A DNA stretch of 64,000 bases from Flectonema sp. DT1601 (Eukaryota; Euglenozoa; Diplonemea; Diplonemida; Diplonemidae): assembly GCA_964019425.1 (NCBI GenBank), contig OZ025828.1:372001-436000 (forward strand), in the 5' to 3' direction. Shown piece by piece: positions 30,094 to 43,416 of this stretch. The translations under genes and the position numbers were made by a program. A model generated the notes under the pieces. That model was not told the origin of the DNA. It saw only the letters and a program-made list of their open reading frames with translations, and did no database searches. Positions within the stretch are counted from its first letter, which is position 1, and every line of letters begins with the position of its first letter.

Positions 30094-30498
30094 CATTATA
30101 GAGGGGGCTCCCCATGCCTTCCAATCCCCAGCCAGACGGGAGCTCGACTGGGTTCTCCTGTAAGACGTACGTCTGGCACTTGGCAGGTCTGAGGCTCAGT
30201 CCAATCTTTGCCGATTCCCTATCCAGGGTGCGTAGGGCTTGATCCACTTGCTCTAATGATCCTGCGATCAATCCATCGTCCAGGTAGAAGCAGGCGAACT
30301 CCGGGCTGGTTTTCAACACCTCCACAAGTACTGGTTTCAAGGCCAATGAGAACAGCATCGGTCCCAATGGGTCCCCTTGTTGTGCACCCTCAGCGGAGGA
30401 CAGGGCGTGTTTGCCAAATAGTAACCACGACTGTCTACCGTAGCACCACCGCACCCAGTTCTCGAGCTGCGAGCCCGTCGTTGCTTCGATGAATGCTC
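30094..30498 (-). pseudogene. LINE-B RT fragment, motifs B to D (copy 2)
   Basis: Nearly identical to 9763-10167, with QQGDPLGP and FYLDDG motifs and the same 207-bp edge (30292-30498) repeated across X. Confidence 0.8.
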
Positions 30499-30773
30499 TC
30501 CCTTTTTTTTTTTATTTTTTTCATGTTTGATTATTTCCTCTTCATATTTTTTTTTTCTTTTCTTTCTTTTTTTTTTTTTTTCTCTGCCTCTCTCTTAATT
30601 CTGTTCGTTTCTTTGAAACGAAAATTCATTTGAATATTATTCCTTGGTCAGCAACAGTCATTGTCGCCCTCTGGGCCTGTTAAAAAAAGAAAAAAAATAA
30701 AAAGAAAGTTTACATCGGGAATAGGGCAGGAGCCAAAAGCTCCCAGTCCGTTACTTCCCACTCTATCGAATTT
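30499..30773 (-). repeat. X element, copy 7, inverted, inside LINE-B
   Basis: Same insertion as at 10168, carried along by duplication. Confidence 0.8.
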
Positions 30774-31330
30774 AGGCGAACTCCGGGCTGGTTTTCAACA
30801 CCTCCACAAGTACTGGTTTCAAGGCCAATGAGAACAGCATCGGTCCCAATGGGTCCCCTTGTTGTGCACCCTCAGCGGAGGACAGGGCGTGTTTGCCAAA
30901 TAGTAACCACGACTGTCTACCGTAGCACCACCGCACCCAGTTCTCGAGCTGCGAGCCCGTCGTTGCTTCGATGAATGCTCCACGATGGACGCAGTTGAAA
31001 GCGTTCGAGAAGTCTATTTTGACGAAGACTTTCTCTGCCCCCCAGTTTTTGGACCTAAACTCATGGAGTGCATGGATGGCCGCTTCTGTCCCCATAAGAG
31101 ATTTGGGAGAGGAATAGGGGCAGTGAACTTTTGGTTCAGGCCCTTCCCATCGAACAGGACGAGGACTTCTAAAACCTGAGATGAACCAATTGAGTTGAAA
31201 CAAACAAATAACAGAGACGCAACACATACCGGAACATCATCGCAAGCAATGCTTCGGACCTCCGTCGACCTTCGTTCTTCCGGCGGCAAAGGGAAACAAG
31301 AAAGAACGGGCAATGAGACAAACCTGTTAG
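30774..31330 (-). pseudogene. LINE-B RT fragment, motifs A and B, with empty E1.5 site (copy 2)
   Basis: Parallel to 10443-10991, but continuous across GAGACAAACCTGTTAG (31315-31330) into the flank. This is the state before E1.5 inserted at 10992. The minus frame from 31475 (MNLGKKTNNKHS...) runs across it in a different frame from the RT and is not thought to be coding. Confidence 0.8.
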
Positions 31331-31517
31331 TTGGTATTGTGTTGTTGTTAAAAACAAAAACATAAACGCCAGGAAGTTCGACAACGAAGACATCGACATC
31401 GATCGCTGCTCTGCAGATGTCCGGCGGGTGTTTGTCTACACTGTGTTTATTGTTTGTTTTTTTCCCAAGGTTCAACCTTGGGAAGAGAAGTAAAAAATTC
31501 CGTCAATGTTGGAAGAT
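31331..31517. other. Flank sequence shared with 14367
   Basis: TTGGTATTGTGTTGTTG... to CAATGTTGG, then a direct jump into inverted S. No gene recognised. Confidence 0.5.
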
Positions 31518-31656
31518 AAAAAAAAAAAAAAAAAAAAAAAGAATAAACAATGTTATCATTGTTTTGTTATCGATCGACTTTGTCGACTAATTTCTATTTT
31601 CCGTCCTGGTCAAGACGCTAAACTGATGTTTTCTCTTTAAAAAATAAATAAAAAGA

Positions 31657-31689
<33 letters not shown>

Positions 31690-32086
31690 ATAAACAATGT
31701 TATCATTGTTTTTTTATCGATCGACTATGTCGATCACTCTCTATTTCCCGTCCTGGTCAGGACGCTAAACTGATTGTTTTTTCTTTAAAAATAAATAAAA
31801 ACAATAAAAAAAAAAAAAAAAGGAATAAACAATGTTATCATTGTTTTTATTTTATCGATCGACTATGTCGATTACTTTCTATTTTCCGTCCTGGTCAAGA
31901 CGCTAAACTGATTGTTTTTTCTTTAAAAAATAAAAAGAAGGATTTAAAAAAAAAAAAAAAAAAAAAAAAGAATAAACAATGTTATCATTGTTTTTATTTT
32001 ATCGATCGACTATGTCGATCACTTTCTATTTTTCGTCCTGGTCAAGACGCTAAACTGATTGTTTTTTCTTTAAAAATAATAAAAAG

Positions 32087-32119
<33 letters not shown>

Positions 32120-32923
32120 ATAAACAATGTTATCATTGTTTTTTTATCGATCGACTATGTCGATCACTCTCTATTTCCCGTCCTGGTCAGGACGCTAAAC
32201 TGATTGTTTTTTCTTTAAAAATAAATAAAAAGAATAAAAAAAAAAAAAAAAGGAATAAACAATGTTATCATTGTTTTTATTTTATCGATCGACTATGTCG
32301 ATTACTTTCTATTTTCCGTCCTGGTCAAGACGCTAAACTGATTGTTTTTTCTTTAAAAATAATAAAAAGGATTTAAAAAAAAAAAAAGAATAAACAATGT
32401 TATCATTGTTTTTTTATCGATCGACTATGTCGATCACTCTCTATTTCCCGTCCTGGTCAGGACGCTAAACTGATTGTTTTTTCTTTAAAAATAAATAAAA
32501 ACAATAAAAAAAAAAAAAAAAGGAATAAACAATGTTATCATTGTTTTTATTTTATCGATCGACTATGTCGATCACTTTCTATTTTTCGTCCTGGTCAAGA
32601 CGCTAAACTGATTGTTTTTTCTTTAAAAATAATAAAAAGGATTTAAAAAAAAAAAAAATAAAAAAAAAAAAGAATAAACAATGTTATCATTGTTTTTTTA
32701 TCGATCGACTATGTCGATCACTCTCTATTTCCCGTCCTGGTCAGGACGCTAAACTGATTGTTTTTTCTTTAAAAATAAATAAAAAGAATAAAAAAAAAAA
32801 AAAAAGGAATAAACAATGTTATCATTGTTTTTATTTTATCGATCGACTATGTCGATTACTTTCTATTTTCCGTCCTGGTCAAGACGCTAAACTGATTGTT
32901 TTTTCTTTAAAAATAATAAAAAG

Positions 32924-32956
<33 letters not shown>

Positions 32957-32964
32957 ATAAACAA
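31518..32964 (-). repeat. S satellite array, minus orientation
   Basis: Inverted relative to the arrays at 4660 and 18557. Only type-a-like monomers after the first; three variants (ATCACTCTCTATTTCCCG, ATTACTTTCTATTTTCCG and ATCACTTTCTATTTTTCG) recur in an ordered series, a second kind of higher-order repeat. Confidence 0.9.
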
Positions 32965-32965
32965 G

Positions 32966-33823
32966 GGGAGTTGGATTTCCAGGTGAGATTTGGACTGTTA
33001 GCTTTTGGCTAAGGCCCTCCCTGAAGAGCAAGAACAAAAAAACTACTCACACCTGAAGAAAACATACACAAAGAACACACTGTAAGCTGTGTGTGTATTT
33101 TGTGTTTGTCACAACAGGAGAGAAAAGAAAGAATGTCAAGGTTGGTCACCTTGCCTATCAACGCACAACATTGGTGGTCTCTACTAGACCCTGAGTGATC
33201 CCACTGGATCTCTCATCGTTCATAGTACCCTGTGTGAAGTTATAAAATCAAAGGTAAACTATGAACTACAAATGACTTAGCCTGTTATTATAATGCCACA
33301 GGCAGGCCCTGCATTCAGCAACTATCCAGCAGTGCTTGGATGTCCTGATCTTCTTCTAAAAAAAAGAAAGAAAAACAAAACTGTAGCTGGGATCACTCAG
33401 GATCAACAGACTACCAATGCTACCTGTTGTACTTGCTCACTATGGGGGGTGATGCCAAACACCCAGAAGTACTTAACTACTTTCCTTCTTGCTGCCCAGG
33501 AGTTTCTGACCAGAACTAATAGAAAATAAAAAGTAGATGGGAAACAATAAAAAGTAAAATGCATATAACTGAAGTTAAACAAGACAAATGAAGTAACAGA
33601 TCAGAACAGATAGGGAATAAAAAGAAAAGATGAGCAAGCGTTATTGTAGTAAAAGATAACAAATAAACAAATGCAAGTATCAACACATGGTTTAATTACA
33701 CCAGCAGCTAACAAACAACATAAAATTGAAGATCAGTTGCCAGAGTATTTCAACCATGGTAGAATACTCGCCCCTCTGGCAGGGATTATCCCAGACTTGT
33801 CCTTTAATCTAGTTGGACACCAT
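32966..33823 (+). repeat. E1.5, truncated single copy inside S
   Basis: Starts at the family's fixed terminus (GAGTTGGATTTCCAGGTGAG) and stops at GGACACCATGG, 858 bp later. It lacks about 130 bp between the two short frames. Both borders fall in the palindrome of one S monomer. Short frames at 33293 and 33671; the second reads into S. Confidence 0.8.
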
Positions 33824-34213
33824 GGATTATCATTGTTTTTTTATCGATCGACTATGTCGATCACTCTCTATTTCCCGTCCTGGTCAGGACGCTAAACTGA
33901 TTGTTTTTTCTTTAAAAATAAATAAAAACAATAAAAAAAAAAAAAAAAGGAATAAACAATGTTATCATTGTTTTTATTTTATCGATCGACTATGTCGATT
34001 ACTTTCTATTTTCCGTCCTGGTCAAGACGCTAAACTGATTGTTTTTTCTTTAAAAAATAAAAAGAAGGATTTAAAAAAAAAAAAAAAAAAAAAAAAGAAT
34101 AAACAATGTTATCATTGTTTTTATTTTATCGATCGACTATGTCGATCACTTTCTATTTTTCGTCCTGGTCAAGACGCTAAACTGATTGTTTTTTCTTTAA
34201 AAATAATAAAAAG

Positions 34214-34248
<35 letters not shown>

Positions 34249-34497
34249 TAAACAATGTTATCATTGTTTTTTTATCGATCGACTATGTCGATCACTCTCT
34301 ATTTCCCGTCCTGGTCAGGACGCTAAACTGATTGTTTTTTCTTTAAAAATAAATAAAAAGAATAAAAAAAAAAAAAAAAGGAATAAACAATGTTATCATT
34401 GTTTTTATTTTATCGATCGACTATGTCGATTACTTTCTATTTTCCGTCCTGGTCAAGACGCTAAACTGATTGTTTTTTCTTTAAAAATAATAAAAAG

Positions 34498-34532
<35 letters not shown>

Positions 34533-34645
34533 TAAACAATGTTATCATTGTTTTGTTATCGATCGACTTTGTCGACTAATTTCTATTTTCCGTCCTGGTC
34601 AAGACGCTAAACTGATGTTTTCTCTTTAAAAAATAAATAAAAAGA

Positions 34646-34678
<33 letters not shown>

Positions 34679-34802
34679 ATAAACAATGTTATCATTGTTT
34701 TTTTATCGATCGACTATGTCGATCACTTTCTATTTTCCGTCCTGGTCAAGACGCAAAACTGATTGTTTTTTTTCAAAATTAATAAAAAAGAATACAAAAA
34801 AA
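33824..34802 (-). repeat. S satellite array, minus orientation
   Basis: Continues the array at 31518 after the E1.5 insertion; ends at 34802 where the second large-duplication copy begins in mid-E1.5. Confidence 0.9.
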
Positions 34803-35784
34803 AACAATAAAAAGTAAAATGAATATAACTGAAGTTAAACAAGAATGTTGGTCCTAGACAAGACCTTAAACTGACTAACCGGTCTTAATTTTAACTAAGT
34901 GTTAACCTAGTTTCCTAGTTTCTAATATGAAATCTTTTTCTTTTTTTTTCTTTTTGAACAAAATGTAATTATTAATGTAAAAAAATGAAGAAACAGACCA
35001 GAACAGATAGAGAATAAAAAAGAAAAGATAATTGCAAGAGTTATTGTAGTAAAAGATTACAAATAAAAAAAAATGCAAGTATCAACACATGATCGAGATA
35101 CACCAGCAGCTAACAAACAACATAAAATTGAAGATCAGTTGCCAGAGTATTTCAACCATGGTAGAATACTCGCCCCTCTGGCAGGGATTATCCCAGACTT
35201 GTCCTTTAATTTAGTTGGACACCATGGCTTACAACCCTTCCAGAGGGAAGCACCATTATGACTTCTATTTTTTTTCTTCAAGAAAATCATAAGGTGGGAA
35301 CAAAGAAAAATGCTAAGAGGAACCCCCTATTAACACCTAAGACATCTAAACTGCAGCCCAGCCTATGCCCAATGCACTAACAGGTCATTCCCTCACACTC
35401 AGATCAAAAAATCAAAGTTCAGAGTGCATCTTAGCGTGAATGAGAGAATTTCCTCCCGCTTATTTTGAACAAAAGGGATAGGAGAAGGGATAGAAAACGA
35501 ACATAAAAATAAAATTCTAAGTGAGAAACACTTAGCAGAAACACTTAGCAGCTTTTAAGGAGCTGAAAAGCAAAAAAAAAAACTAAGTGAGAAACACTTA
35601 GTAGAAACAATTTGTAGCTAATTAAGCTGAAAATAAAAAAATAAAAAATTTCTAAGTGAGAAATACTTAGCAACTTTTAGAACAAATATTTCAGTAAATA
35701 ACCTGTAATGATTAAACCATTACAAGTTTGATGCCAAAACTGACAAGGACTGAGTTGAATTTCCAGGTGAGATTTGGACTGTTA
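34803..35784 (+). repeat. E1.5 partial unit at the left edge of duplication copy 2
   Basis: Matches 13385-14366. It starts in the middle of the unit and ends with the 33-bp terminal repeat. Confidence 0.8.
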
Positions 35785-36204
35785 GTTGGTGTTGTGTTGT
35801 TGTTAAAAACAAAAACATAAACGCCAGGAAGTTCGACAACGAAGACATCGACATCGATCGCTGCTCTGCAGATGTCCGGCGGGTGTTTGTCTACACTGTG
35901 TTTATTGTTTGTTTTTTTCCCAAGGTTCAACCTTGGGAAGAGAAGTAAAAAATTCCGTCAATGTTGGCCTTCCTGTTCGAAGGTGCGCACCAATGACGAT
36001 AAATAGAGTGGGGGGAGAAAACCTTTGATCCAACTGGATCCCTTCACGAGCTGACATTGCCATGTGAAGTTAAATATTCTGGCGATGCCAGCTCAGGCGA
36101 CTTAGCCTGCTTTTTTCTTTAAATAAAAAAAATAAAAAGATACCAACAGGTGGGGTGATGGGTTGCGCCACTGCAATCCAGTCACAAAAAGAAACAAAGG
36201 TAAT
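35785..36204. repeat. Flank and diverged E1.5-like segment (copy 2)
   Basis: Same as 14367-14786. Confidence 0.6.
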
Positions 36205-37071
36205 TTCTTTGTTCCCACCTTATGATTTTCTTGAAGAAAAAAAATAGAGGTCATAATGGTGCTTCCCTCTGGAAGGGTTGTAAGCCATGGTGTCCAACTA
36301 AATTAAAGGACAAGTCTGGGATAATCCCTGCCAGAGGGGCGAGTATTCTACCATGGTTGAAATACTCTGGCAACTGATCTTCAATTTTATGTTGTTTGTT
36401 AGCTGCTGGTGTATCCTGATCATGTGTTGATACTTGCATTTTTTTATTTGTAATCTTCTATTACAATTCTCTTTCTGTTCTGGTCTGTTACTTCATTTGT
36501 CTTGTTTAACTTCAGTTATATCCATTTTACTTTTTATTGTTTCCCATCTACTTTTTATTTTCTATTAGTTCTGGTCAGAAACTCCTGGGCAGCAAGAAGG
36601 AAAGCAGTTTAGTACTTCTGGGTGTTTGGCATCACCCCCCATAGTGAGCAAGTACAACAGGTAGCATTGGTAGTCTGTTGATCCTGAGTGATCCCAGCTA
36701 CAGTTTTGTTTTTCTTTCTTTTTTTTAGAAGAAGATCAGGACATCCAAGCACTGCTGGATAGTTGCTGAATGCAGGGCCTGCCTGTGGCATTATAATAAC
36801 AGGCTAAGTCATTTGTAGTTCATAGTTTACCTTTGATTTTATAACTTCACATAGGGTACTATGAACGATGAGAGATCCAGTGGGATCACTCAGGGTCTAG
36901 TAGAGACCACCAATGTTGTGCGTTGATAGGCAAGGTGACCAACCTTGACATTCTTTCTTTTCTCTCCTGTTGTGACAAACACAAAATACACACACAGCTA
37001 ACAGTGTGTTCTTTGTGTATGTTTTCTTCAGGTGTGAGTAGTTTTTTTGTTCTTGCTCTTCAGGGAGGGCC
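36205..37071 (-). repeat. E1.5 partial copy, inverted (copy 2)
   Basis: Same as 14787-15653, with the same edge at GGAGGGCCTT. Confidence 0.8.
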
Positions 37072-37076
37072 TTCGC

Positions 37077-38777
37077 ATGGAGCAACTTGATAAACTACTC
37101 AAAACGGTTTATCAAATTTGTAGCAGTTTCTTTGAAGAAACAAAGCGGAATTTACCCCGCAAACAGAAATCAAGGGAAGAGGTCATCCTCGACCAAGAAA
37201 AACGTGAATGTCGTCTGGAAATGAAACAGCTAAGACAGGAGCTCCGCAAATCTGGGCCTTCTATAGAGAACGCTGTCAAATGGAAAGAGGCAAGAACGAG
37301 AATGAAAAGGATTTTCCGAATGTATCGGAATTTAGAAAAGAAAAATTTATTCAAAAAATTACAAGATAAATTTCGTCAAAATCCGTTTACTGCCATAAAA
37401 GAAGAACTCCAAAAAGAAGATCCTCAACCCCCCTCCCTTGATATTCCAGAGGAAAAAATAATTGAACATTTTAAAAACAATTATTGTGACAATGAAAAAA
37501 AAAAAACTGATTTCACCCATCCCTCTTTTTTACCTAAGTCTGACTACAAGACAATGGATGATATCCAGTTCCCGAGCTTCGAACAGTTTGGTATTCTCTT
37601 ATCAAAGAAAAAAAACAAATGTGCCCCTGGTCCCAATTGCATACCTTATGTTGTATGGAAAAAGGTCCCAACTTTTATGGAAGCACTTTACAAGGTATTA
37701 AAGAGAATTTTCGAACTCAAGGCCTATCCGGATAGTTGGGGCTTAGCATTTGTAACAATGCTCCCAAAGCCCAACTCCGATGGGAAAGACATCTCGAAAA
37801 CGAGACCGATAGCTGTGGGCAACTGCGACGGGAAAATTTTTAATACGGTCATTCAGGAAGCCGTCGCAAACCACACTCTTTCTAAATTTAATTTTCAAAA
37901 AGGCTTTAGGAAAGGTGTCTCTGGGTGTATCGAACATGCCACGATCACCTCAGAGATTTTTAAAGAAGTGAAAGCTCTCCGGAAAAACCTAACAATTGTC
38001 TGGGTGGATTTGGCAGATGCTTTCGGATCAGTCAAACATCAATTAATTTTCTTTGCTTTAAAATATTTCGGAATTCACGAAAGAATAATCGGTTTCTATA
38101 AAAGGTATTATTCCTCCATGCGCGTCCAAATCAGAGTTGGAGAAGGCCTGACGCCCACTATCCCTTTTGAAGTTGGTGTCTTTCAAGGCTGCGTTTCCTC
38201 CCCAACCCTTTTTAATTTGGTATTCCAACTACTGCTCTTTTCCTTAGCAGTTCATCAACAGGAAGCCTACGAGTTTAGCAATAAATCCCTCCAACTATTA
38301 GTTGCAGCTTTTGCTGATGATTTACAACTTACCACGTCATCAAAGGCGGGGGCAAAATTGCTAATCAAGTCGCTCGAACAGTTTCTTTCCTGGTCTCGTG
38401 GTATGAAAGCGAAACCCCAGAAATGCATTGCCCACAGCTTTGTACAAGGGAAACCAGCTAACCCGGACCTGAAGATTAACAATGTTCCGATTACGAATCT
38501 CCAGGAAGCTGGAGAGTTCAAATACCTCGGGCGTTGGTTTGAGCCGAACGCCAAAGAACAGAAATTGCGAGAGCGCCTGACCACTTTTACCAGGAATTTT
38601 TTAAAAAAAGTCGACGCCATGCCACTGTATGGGTCTCAGAAGGCTTGGTCTGTCCAACACTTGTTATTGTCAAGGTTAACATGGAGTTTAATGATCCATG
38701 ACTTATCTCTCCCTTTTGCCAAAAAAATGGACAAAATTATTAAACCTTTTTTGAAGAAATGGTGGGAATTTCGATAA
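37077..38777 (+). CDS. LINE-A reverse transcriptase half (copy 2)
   Basis: Start ATG at 37077; translation identical to the copy at 15659, with all RT motifs (VDLADAFG, FQGCVSSP, FADDLQL) and the same ending in X. The lack of amino-acid change shows the duplication is recent, or that the two copies are an assembly duplicate or alleles. Like the first copy it lacks knuckle and nuclease. Confidence 0.88.
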   Translation: MEQLDKLLKTVYQICSSFFEETKRNLPRKQKSREEVILDQEKRECRLEMKQLRQELRKSGPSIENAVKWKEARTRMKRIFRMYRNLEKKNLFKKLQDKFRQNPFTAIKEELQKEDPQPPSLDIPEEKIIEHFKNNYCDNEKKKTDFTHPSFLPKSDYKTMDDIQFPSFEQFGILLSKKKNKCAPGPNCIPYVVWKKVPTFMEALYKVLKRIFELKAYPDSWGLAFVTMLPKPNSDGKDISKTRPIAVGNCDGKIFNTVIQEAVANHTLSKFNFQKGFRKGVSGCIEHATITSEIFKEVKALRKNLTIVWVDLADAFGSVKHQLIFFALKYFGIHERIIGFYKRYYSSMRVQIRVGEGLTPTIPFEVGVFQGCVSSPTLFNLVFQLLLFSLAVHQQEAYEFSNKSLQLLVAAFADDLQLTTSSKAGAKLLIKSLEQFLSWSRGMKAKPQKCIAHSFVQGKPANPDLKINNVPITNLQEAGEFKYLGRWFEPNAKEQKLRERLTTFTRNFLKKVDAMPLYGSQKAWSVQHLLLSRLTWSLMIHDLSLPFAKKMDKIIKPFLKKWWEFR

Positions 38778-38958
38778 AGTGGGAAGTAACGGACTGGGAG
38801 CTTTTGGCTCCTGCCCTATTCCCGATGTAAACTTTCTTTTTATTTTTATTTTTTTTTAACAGGCCCAAAGGGCGACAATGATGGTTGCTGACCAAGGAAT
38901 AATATTCAAATGAATTTTCGTTTCAAAGAAACGAACAGAATTAAGAGAGAGGCAGAGA

Positions 38959-38991
<33 letters not shown>

Positions 38992-39040
38992 GAAAAAAAA
39001 AAAAAAAAAAATGAAGAGGAAATAATCAAACATGAAAAAA

Positions 39041-39076
<36 letters not shown>

Positions 39077-39193
39077 TAAAAAACGTTGTATGAAAAAGGA
39101 AAAAAAAGAAAAAAAAAAGACCAGAAAAGGAAAGAGAAAATGATAAGGTATAATATTATTGTGGGGATATGAGGGATAGCAGGGAGATGCTCT
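38767..39193 (+). repeat. X element, copy 8, and linker (empty TIR-3 site)
   Basis: The X tail runs through an uninterrupted TA run at 39059-39073 into ATAAATAAAAAACGTT. The TIR-3 insertion of the first copy is absent here. Confidence 0.8.
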
Positions 39194-39334
39194 TTTTTTT
39201 TTTTTTTTTTTTCTTATTTATTATTTAAAAAAAGGAAACAGTCAGTTTAGCGTCTCGATCAGGACGGAAAATAGAAATTAATCGACATAGTTGATCGATA
39301 GAAAAAAAAAAACAATGATAACATTGTTTATTCA

Positions 39335-39366
<32 letters not shown>

Positions 39367-42300
39367 CTTTTTAATTGTTTTAAAGAAAAAACAATCAGTT
39401 TAGCGTCTTGACCAGGACGGAAAATAGTAAGTAATCGACATAGTCGATCGATAAAAAAAAAAAACAATGATAACATTGTTTATTCCTTTTTTTTTTTTTT
39501 TATTCTTTTTATTTATTTTTAAAGAAAAAACAATCAGTTTAGCGTCCTGACCAGGACGGAAAATAGAAAGTAATCGACATAGTCGATCGATAAAAAAAAC
39601 AATGATAACATTGTTTATTCTTTTTTTTTTTTTATTTTAATTCTTTTTATTTATTTTTAAAAAGAAAAAAAATGGAAAATAGAAATTAGTCAACAAAGTC
39701 GAACGATAAAAAAAAACAATGATAACATTGTTTATTCTTTTTTTTTTTTATTTTTTTTATATTCTTTTTTATTAATTTTGAAAAAAAAACAATCAGTTTA
39801 GCGTCTTGACCAGGACGGAAAATAGAAAGTAATCGACATAGTCGATCGATAAAAAAAAACAATGATAACATTGTTTATTCTTTTTTTTTTTATTTTAAAT
39901 TCTTTTTATTTATTTTTTAAAGAAAAAAAACGGAAAATAGAAATTAGTCGACAAAGTCGAACGATAAAAAAAAACAATGATAACATTGTTTATTCTTTTT
40001 TTGTATTTTTTTATATTCTTTTTTATTAATTTTGAAAAAAAAACAATCAGTTTAGCGTCTTGACCAGGACGGAAAATAGGAAGTAATCGACATAGTCGAT
40101 CGATAAAAAAAACAATGATAACATTGTTTATTCTTTTTTTTTTTTTTTTTTTTTAAATTCTTTTTATTTATTTTTTAAAGAAAAAAAAAACGGAAAATAG
40201 AAATTAGTCAACAAAGTCGAACGATAAAAAAAAACAATGATAACATTGTTTATTCTTTTTTTTTATTTTTTTTTTTTAATATTTTTTTTTATTTTGAAAA
40301 AAAAACAATCAGTTTAGCGTCTTGACCAGGACGGAAAATAGAAAGTAATCGACATAGTCGATCGATAAAAAAAACAATGATAACATTGTTTATTCTTTTT
40401 TTCGTATTTTTTTATATTCTTTTTTATTAATTTTGAAAAAAAAAAAACAATCAGTTTAGCGTCTTGACCAGGACGGAAAATAGAAAGTGATCGACATAGT
40501 CGATCGATAAAAAAAACAATGATAACATTGTTTATTCTTTTTTTTTTTTTTTTTTTTTAAATTCTTTTTATTTATTTTTTAAAGAAAAAAAAAACGGAAA
40601 ATAGAAATTAGTCAACAAAGTCGAACGATAAAAAAAACAATGATAACATTGTTTATTCTTTTTTTTTATTTTTTTTTTTTAATATTTTTTTTTATTTTGA
40701 AAAAAAAAAAAACAATCAGTTTAGCGTCTTGACCAGGACGGAAAATAGAAAGTAATCGACATAGTCGATCGATAAAAAAAAAACAATGATAACATTGTTT
40801 ATTCTTTTTTTTTATTTTAAATTCTTTTTATTTATTTTTTAAAGAAAAAAAACGGAAAATAGAAATTAGTCGACAAAGTCGAACGATAAAAAAAAACAAT
40901 GATAACATTGTTTATTCTTTTTTTTTTGTATTTTTTTTAATATTCTTTTTTATTAATTTTGAAAAAAAAACAATCAGTTTAGCGTCTTGACCAGGACGGA
41001 AAATAGAAAGTGATCGACATAGTCGATCGATAAAAAAACAATGATAACATTGTTTATTCTTTTTTTTTTTATTTTAAATTCTTTTTATTTATTTTTTAAA
41101 GAAAAAAAAAAAAAACGGAAAATAGAAATTAGTCGACAAAGTCGAACGATAAAAAAAAACAATGATAACATTGTTTTTCCTTTTTTTTTTTTTTTTTTTT
41201 ATATTCTTTTTTATTAATTTTGAAAAAAAAAAAACAATCAGTTTAGCGTCTTGACCAGGACGGAAAATAGAAAGTGATCGACATAGTCGATCGATAAAAA
41301 AAAACAATGATAACATTGTTTATTCTTTTTTTTTATTTTAAATTCTTTTTATTTATTTTTTAAAGAAAAAAAACGGAAAATAGAAATTAGTCAACAAAGT
41401 CGAACAATAAAAAAAAACAACGATAACATTGTTTATTCTTTTTTTTTTGTATTTTTTTTAATATTCTTTTTTATTAATTTTGAAAAAAAAAACAATCAGT
41501 TTAGCGTCTTGACCAGGACGGAAAATAGAAAGTGATCGACATAGTCGATCGATAAAAAAAAACAATGATAACATTGTTTATTCTTTTTTTTTATTTTAAA
41601 TTCTTTTTATTTATTTTTTAAAGAAAAAAAACGGAAAATAGAAATTAGTCAACAAAGTCGAACAATAAAAAAAAACAACGATAACATTGTTTATTCTTTT
41701 TTTTTGTATTTTTTTTAATATTCTTTTTTATTAATTTTGAAAAAAAAAACAATCAGTTTAGCGTCTTGACCAGGACGGAAAATAGAAAGTGATCGACATA
41801 GTCGATCGATAAAAAAACAATGATAACATTATTTATTCTTTTTTTTTTATTTTAAATTCTTTTTATTTATTTTTTAAAGAAAAAAAACGGAAAATAGAAA
41901 TTAGTCGACAAAGTCGAACGATAAAAAAAAACAATGATAACATTGTTTATTCTTTTTTTTTTGTAATTTTTTTAATATTCTTTTTTATTAATTTTGAAAA
42001 AAAAAACAATCAGTTTAGCGTCTTGACCAGGACGGAAAATAGAAAGTGATCGACATAGTCGATCGATAAAAAAAACAATGATAACATTGTTTATTCTTTT
42101 TTTTTATTTTAAATTCTTTTTATTTATTCTTTAAAGAAAAGAAACGGAAAATAGAAATTAGTCGACAAAGTCGAACGATAAAAAAAAAACAATGATAACA
42201 TTGTTTATTCTTTTTTTTTTTTTTTTTTTTATATTCTTTTTTATTAATTTTGAAAAAAAAACAATCAGTTTAGCGTCTTGACCAGGACGGAAAATAGAAA

Positions 42301-42461
42301 GTGATCGACATAGTCGATCGATAAAAAAAACAATGATAACATTGTTTATTCTTTTTTTTTATTTTAGATTCTTTTTATTTATTTTTTAAAGAAAAAAAAC
42401 GGAAAATAGAAATTAGTCAACAAAGTCGAACAATAAAAAAAACAATGATAACATTGTTTAT

Positions 42462-42497
<36 letters not shown>

Positions 42498-42726
42498 TTC
42501 TTTTTTATTAATTTTGAAAAAAAAACAATCAGTTTAGCGTCTTGACCAGGACGGAAAATAGAAAGTGATCGACATAGTCGATCGATAAAAAAACAATGAT
42601 AACATTGTTTATTCTTTTTTTTTATTTTAAATTCTTTTTATTTATTCTTTAAAGAAAAGAAACGGAAAATAGAAATTAGTCGACAAAGTCGAACGATAAA
42701 AAAAAAACAATGATAACATTGTTTAT

Positions 42727-42762
<36 letters not shown>

Positions 42763-43416
42763 TTCTTTTTTATTAATTTTGAAAAAAAAACAATCAGTTT
42801 AGCGTCTTGACCAGGACGGAAAATAGAAAGTGATCGACATAGTCGATCGATAAAAAAACAATGATAACATTGTTTATTCTTTTTTTTATTTAAATTCTTT
42901 TTATTTATTTTTTAAAGAAAAAAAACGGAAAATAGAAATTAGTCAACAAAGTCGAACAATAAAAAAAAACAATGATAACATTGTTTATTCTTTTTTTTTT
43001 TTTTTTTTTTTTATATTCTTTTTTATTAATTTTGAAAAAAAAACAATCAGTTTAGCGTCTTGACCAGGACGGAAAATAGAAAGTAATCGACATAGTCGAT
43101 CGATAAAAAAACAATGATAACATTGTTTATTCTTTTTTTTTTATTTTAAATTCTTTTTATTTATTCTTTAAAGAAAAGAAACGGAAAATAGAAATTAGTC
43201 GACAAAGTCGAACGATAAAAAAAAAACAATGATAACATTGTTTATTCTTTTTTTTTTTTTTTTTATATATTCTTTTTATTAATTTTTTAAAAAAAAAAAA
43301 CAATCAGTTTAGCGTCTTGACCAGGACGGAAAACTGGAAGTAATCGACATAGTCGATCGATAAAAAAAAACAATGATAACATTGTTTCATCTTTTATATT
43401 TTTTAATTTTTTTTTT
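39194..43416 (+). repeat. Large S satellite array (copy 2)
   Basis: Monomer-by-monomer match to 18557-22770, apart from small tract-length changes and one 9-bp difference near 40425. Confidence 0.9.

Noticed and set aside
31014-31475. 153-codon minus frame across LINE-B and its flank (also 58126-58587)
   Set aside because: It reads the RT block in the wrong frame and lacks any domain; it is broken in the copy with the E1.5 array.
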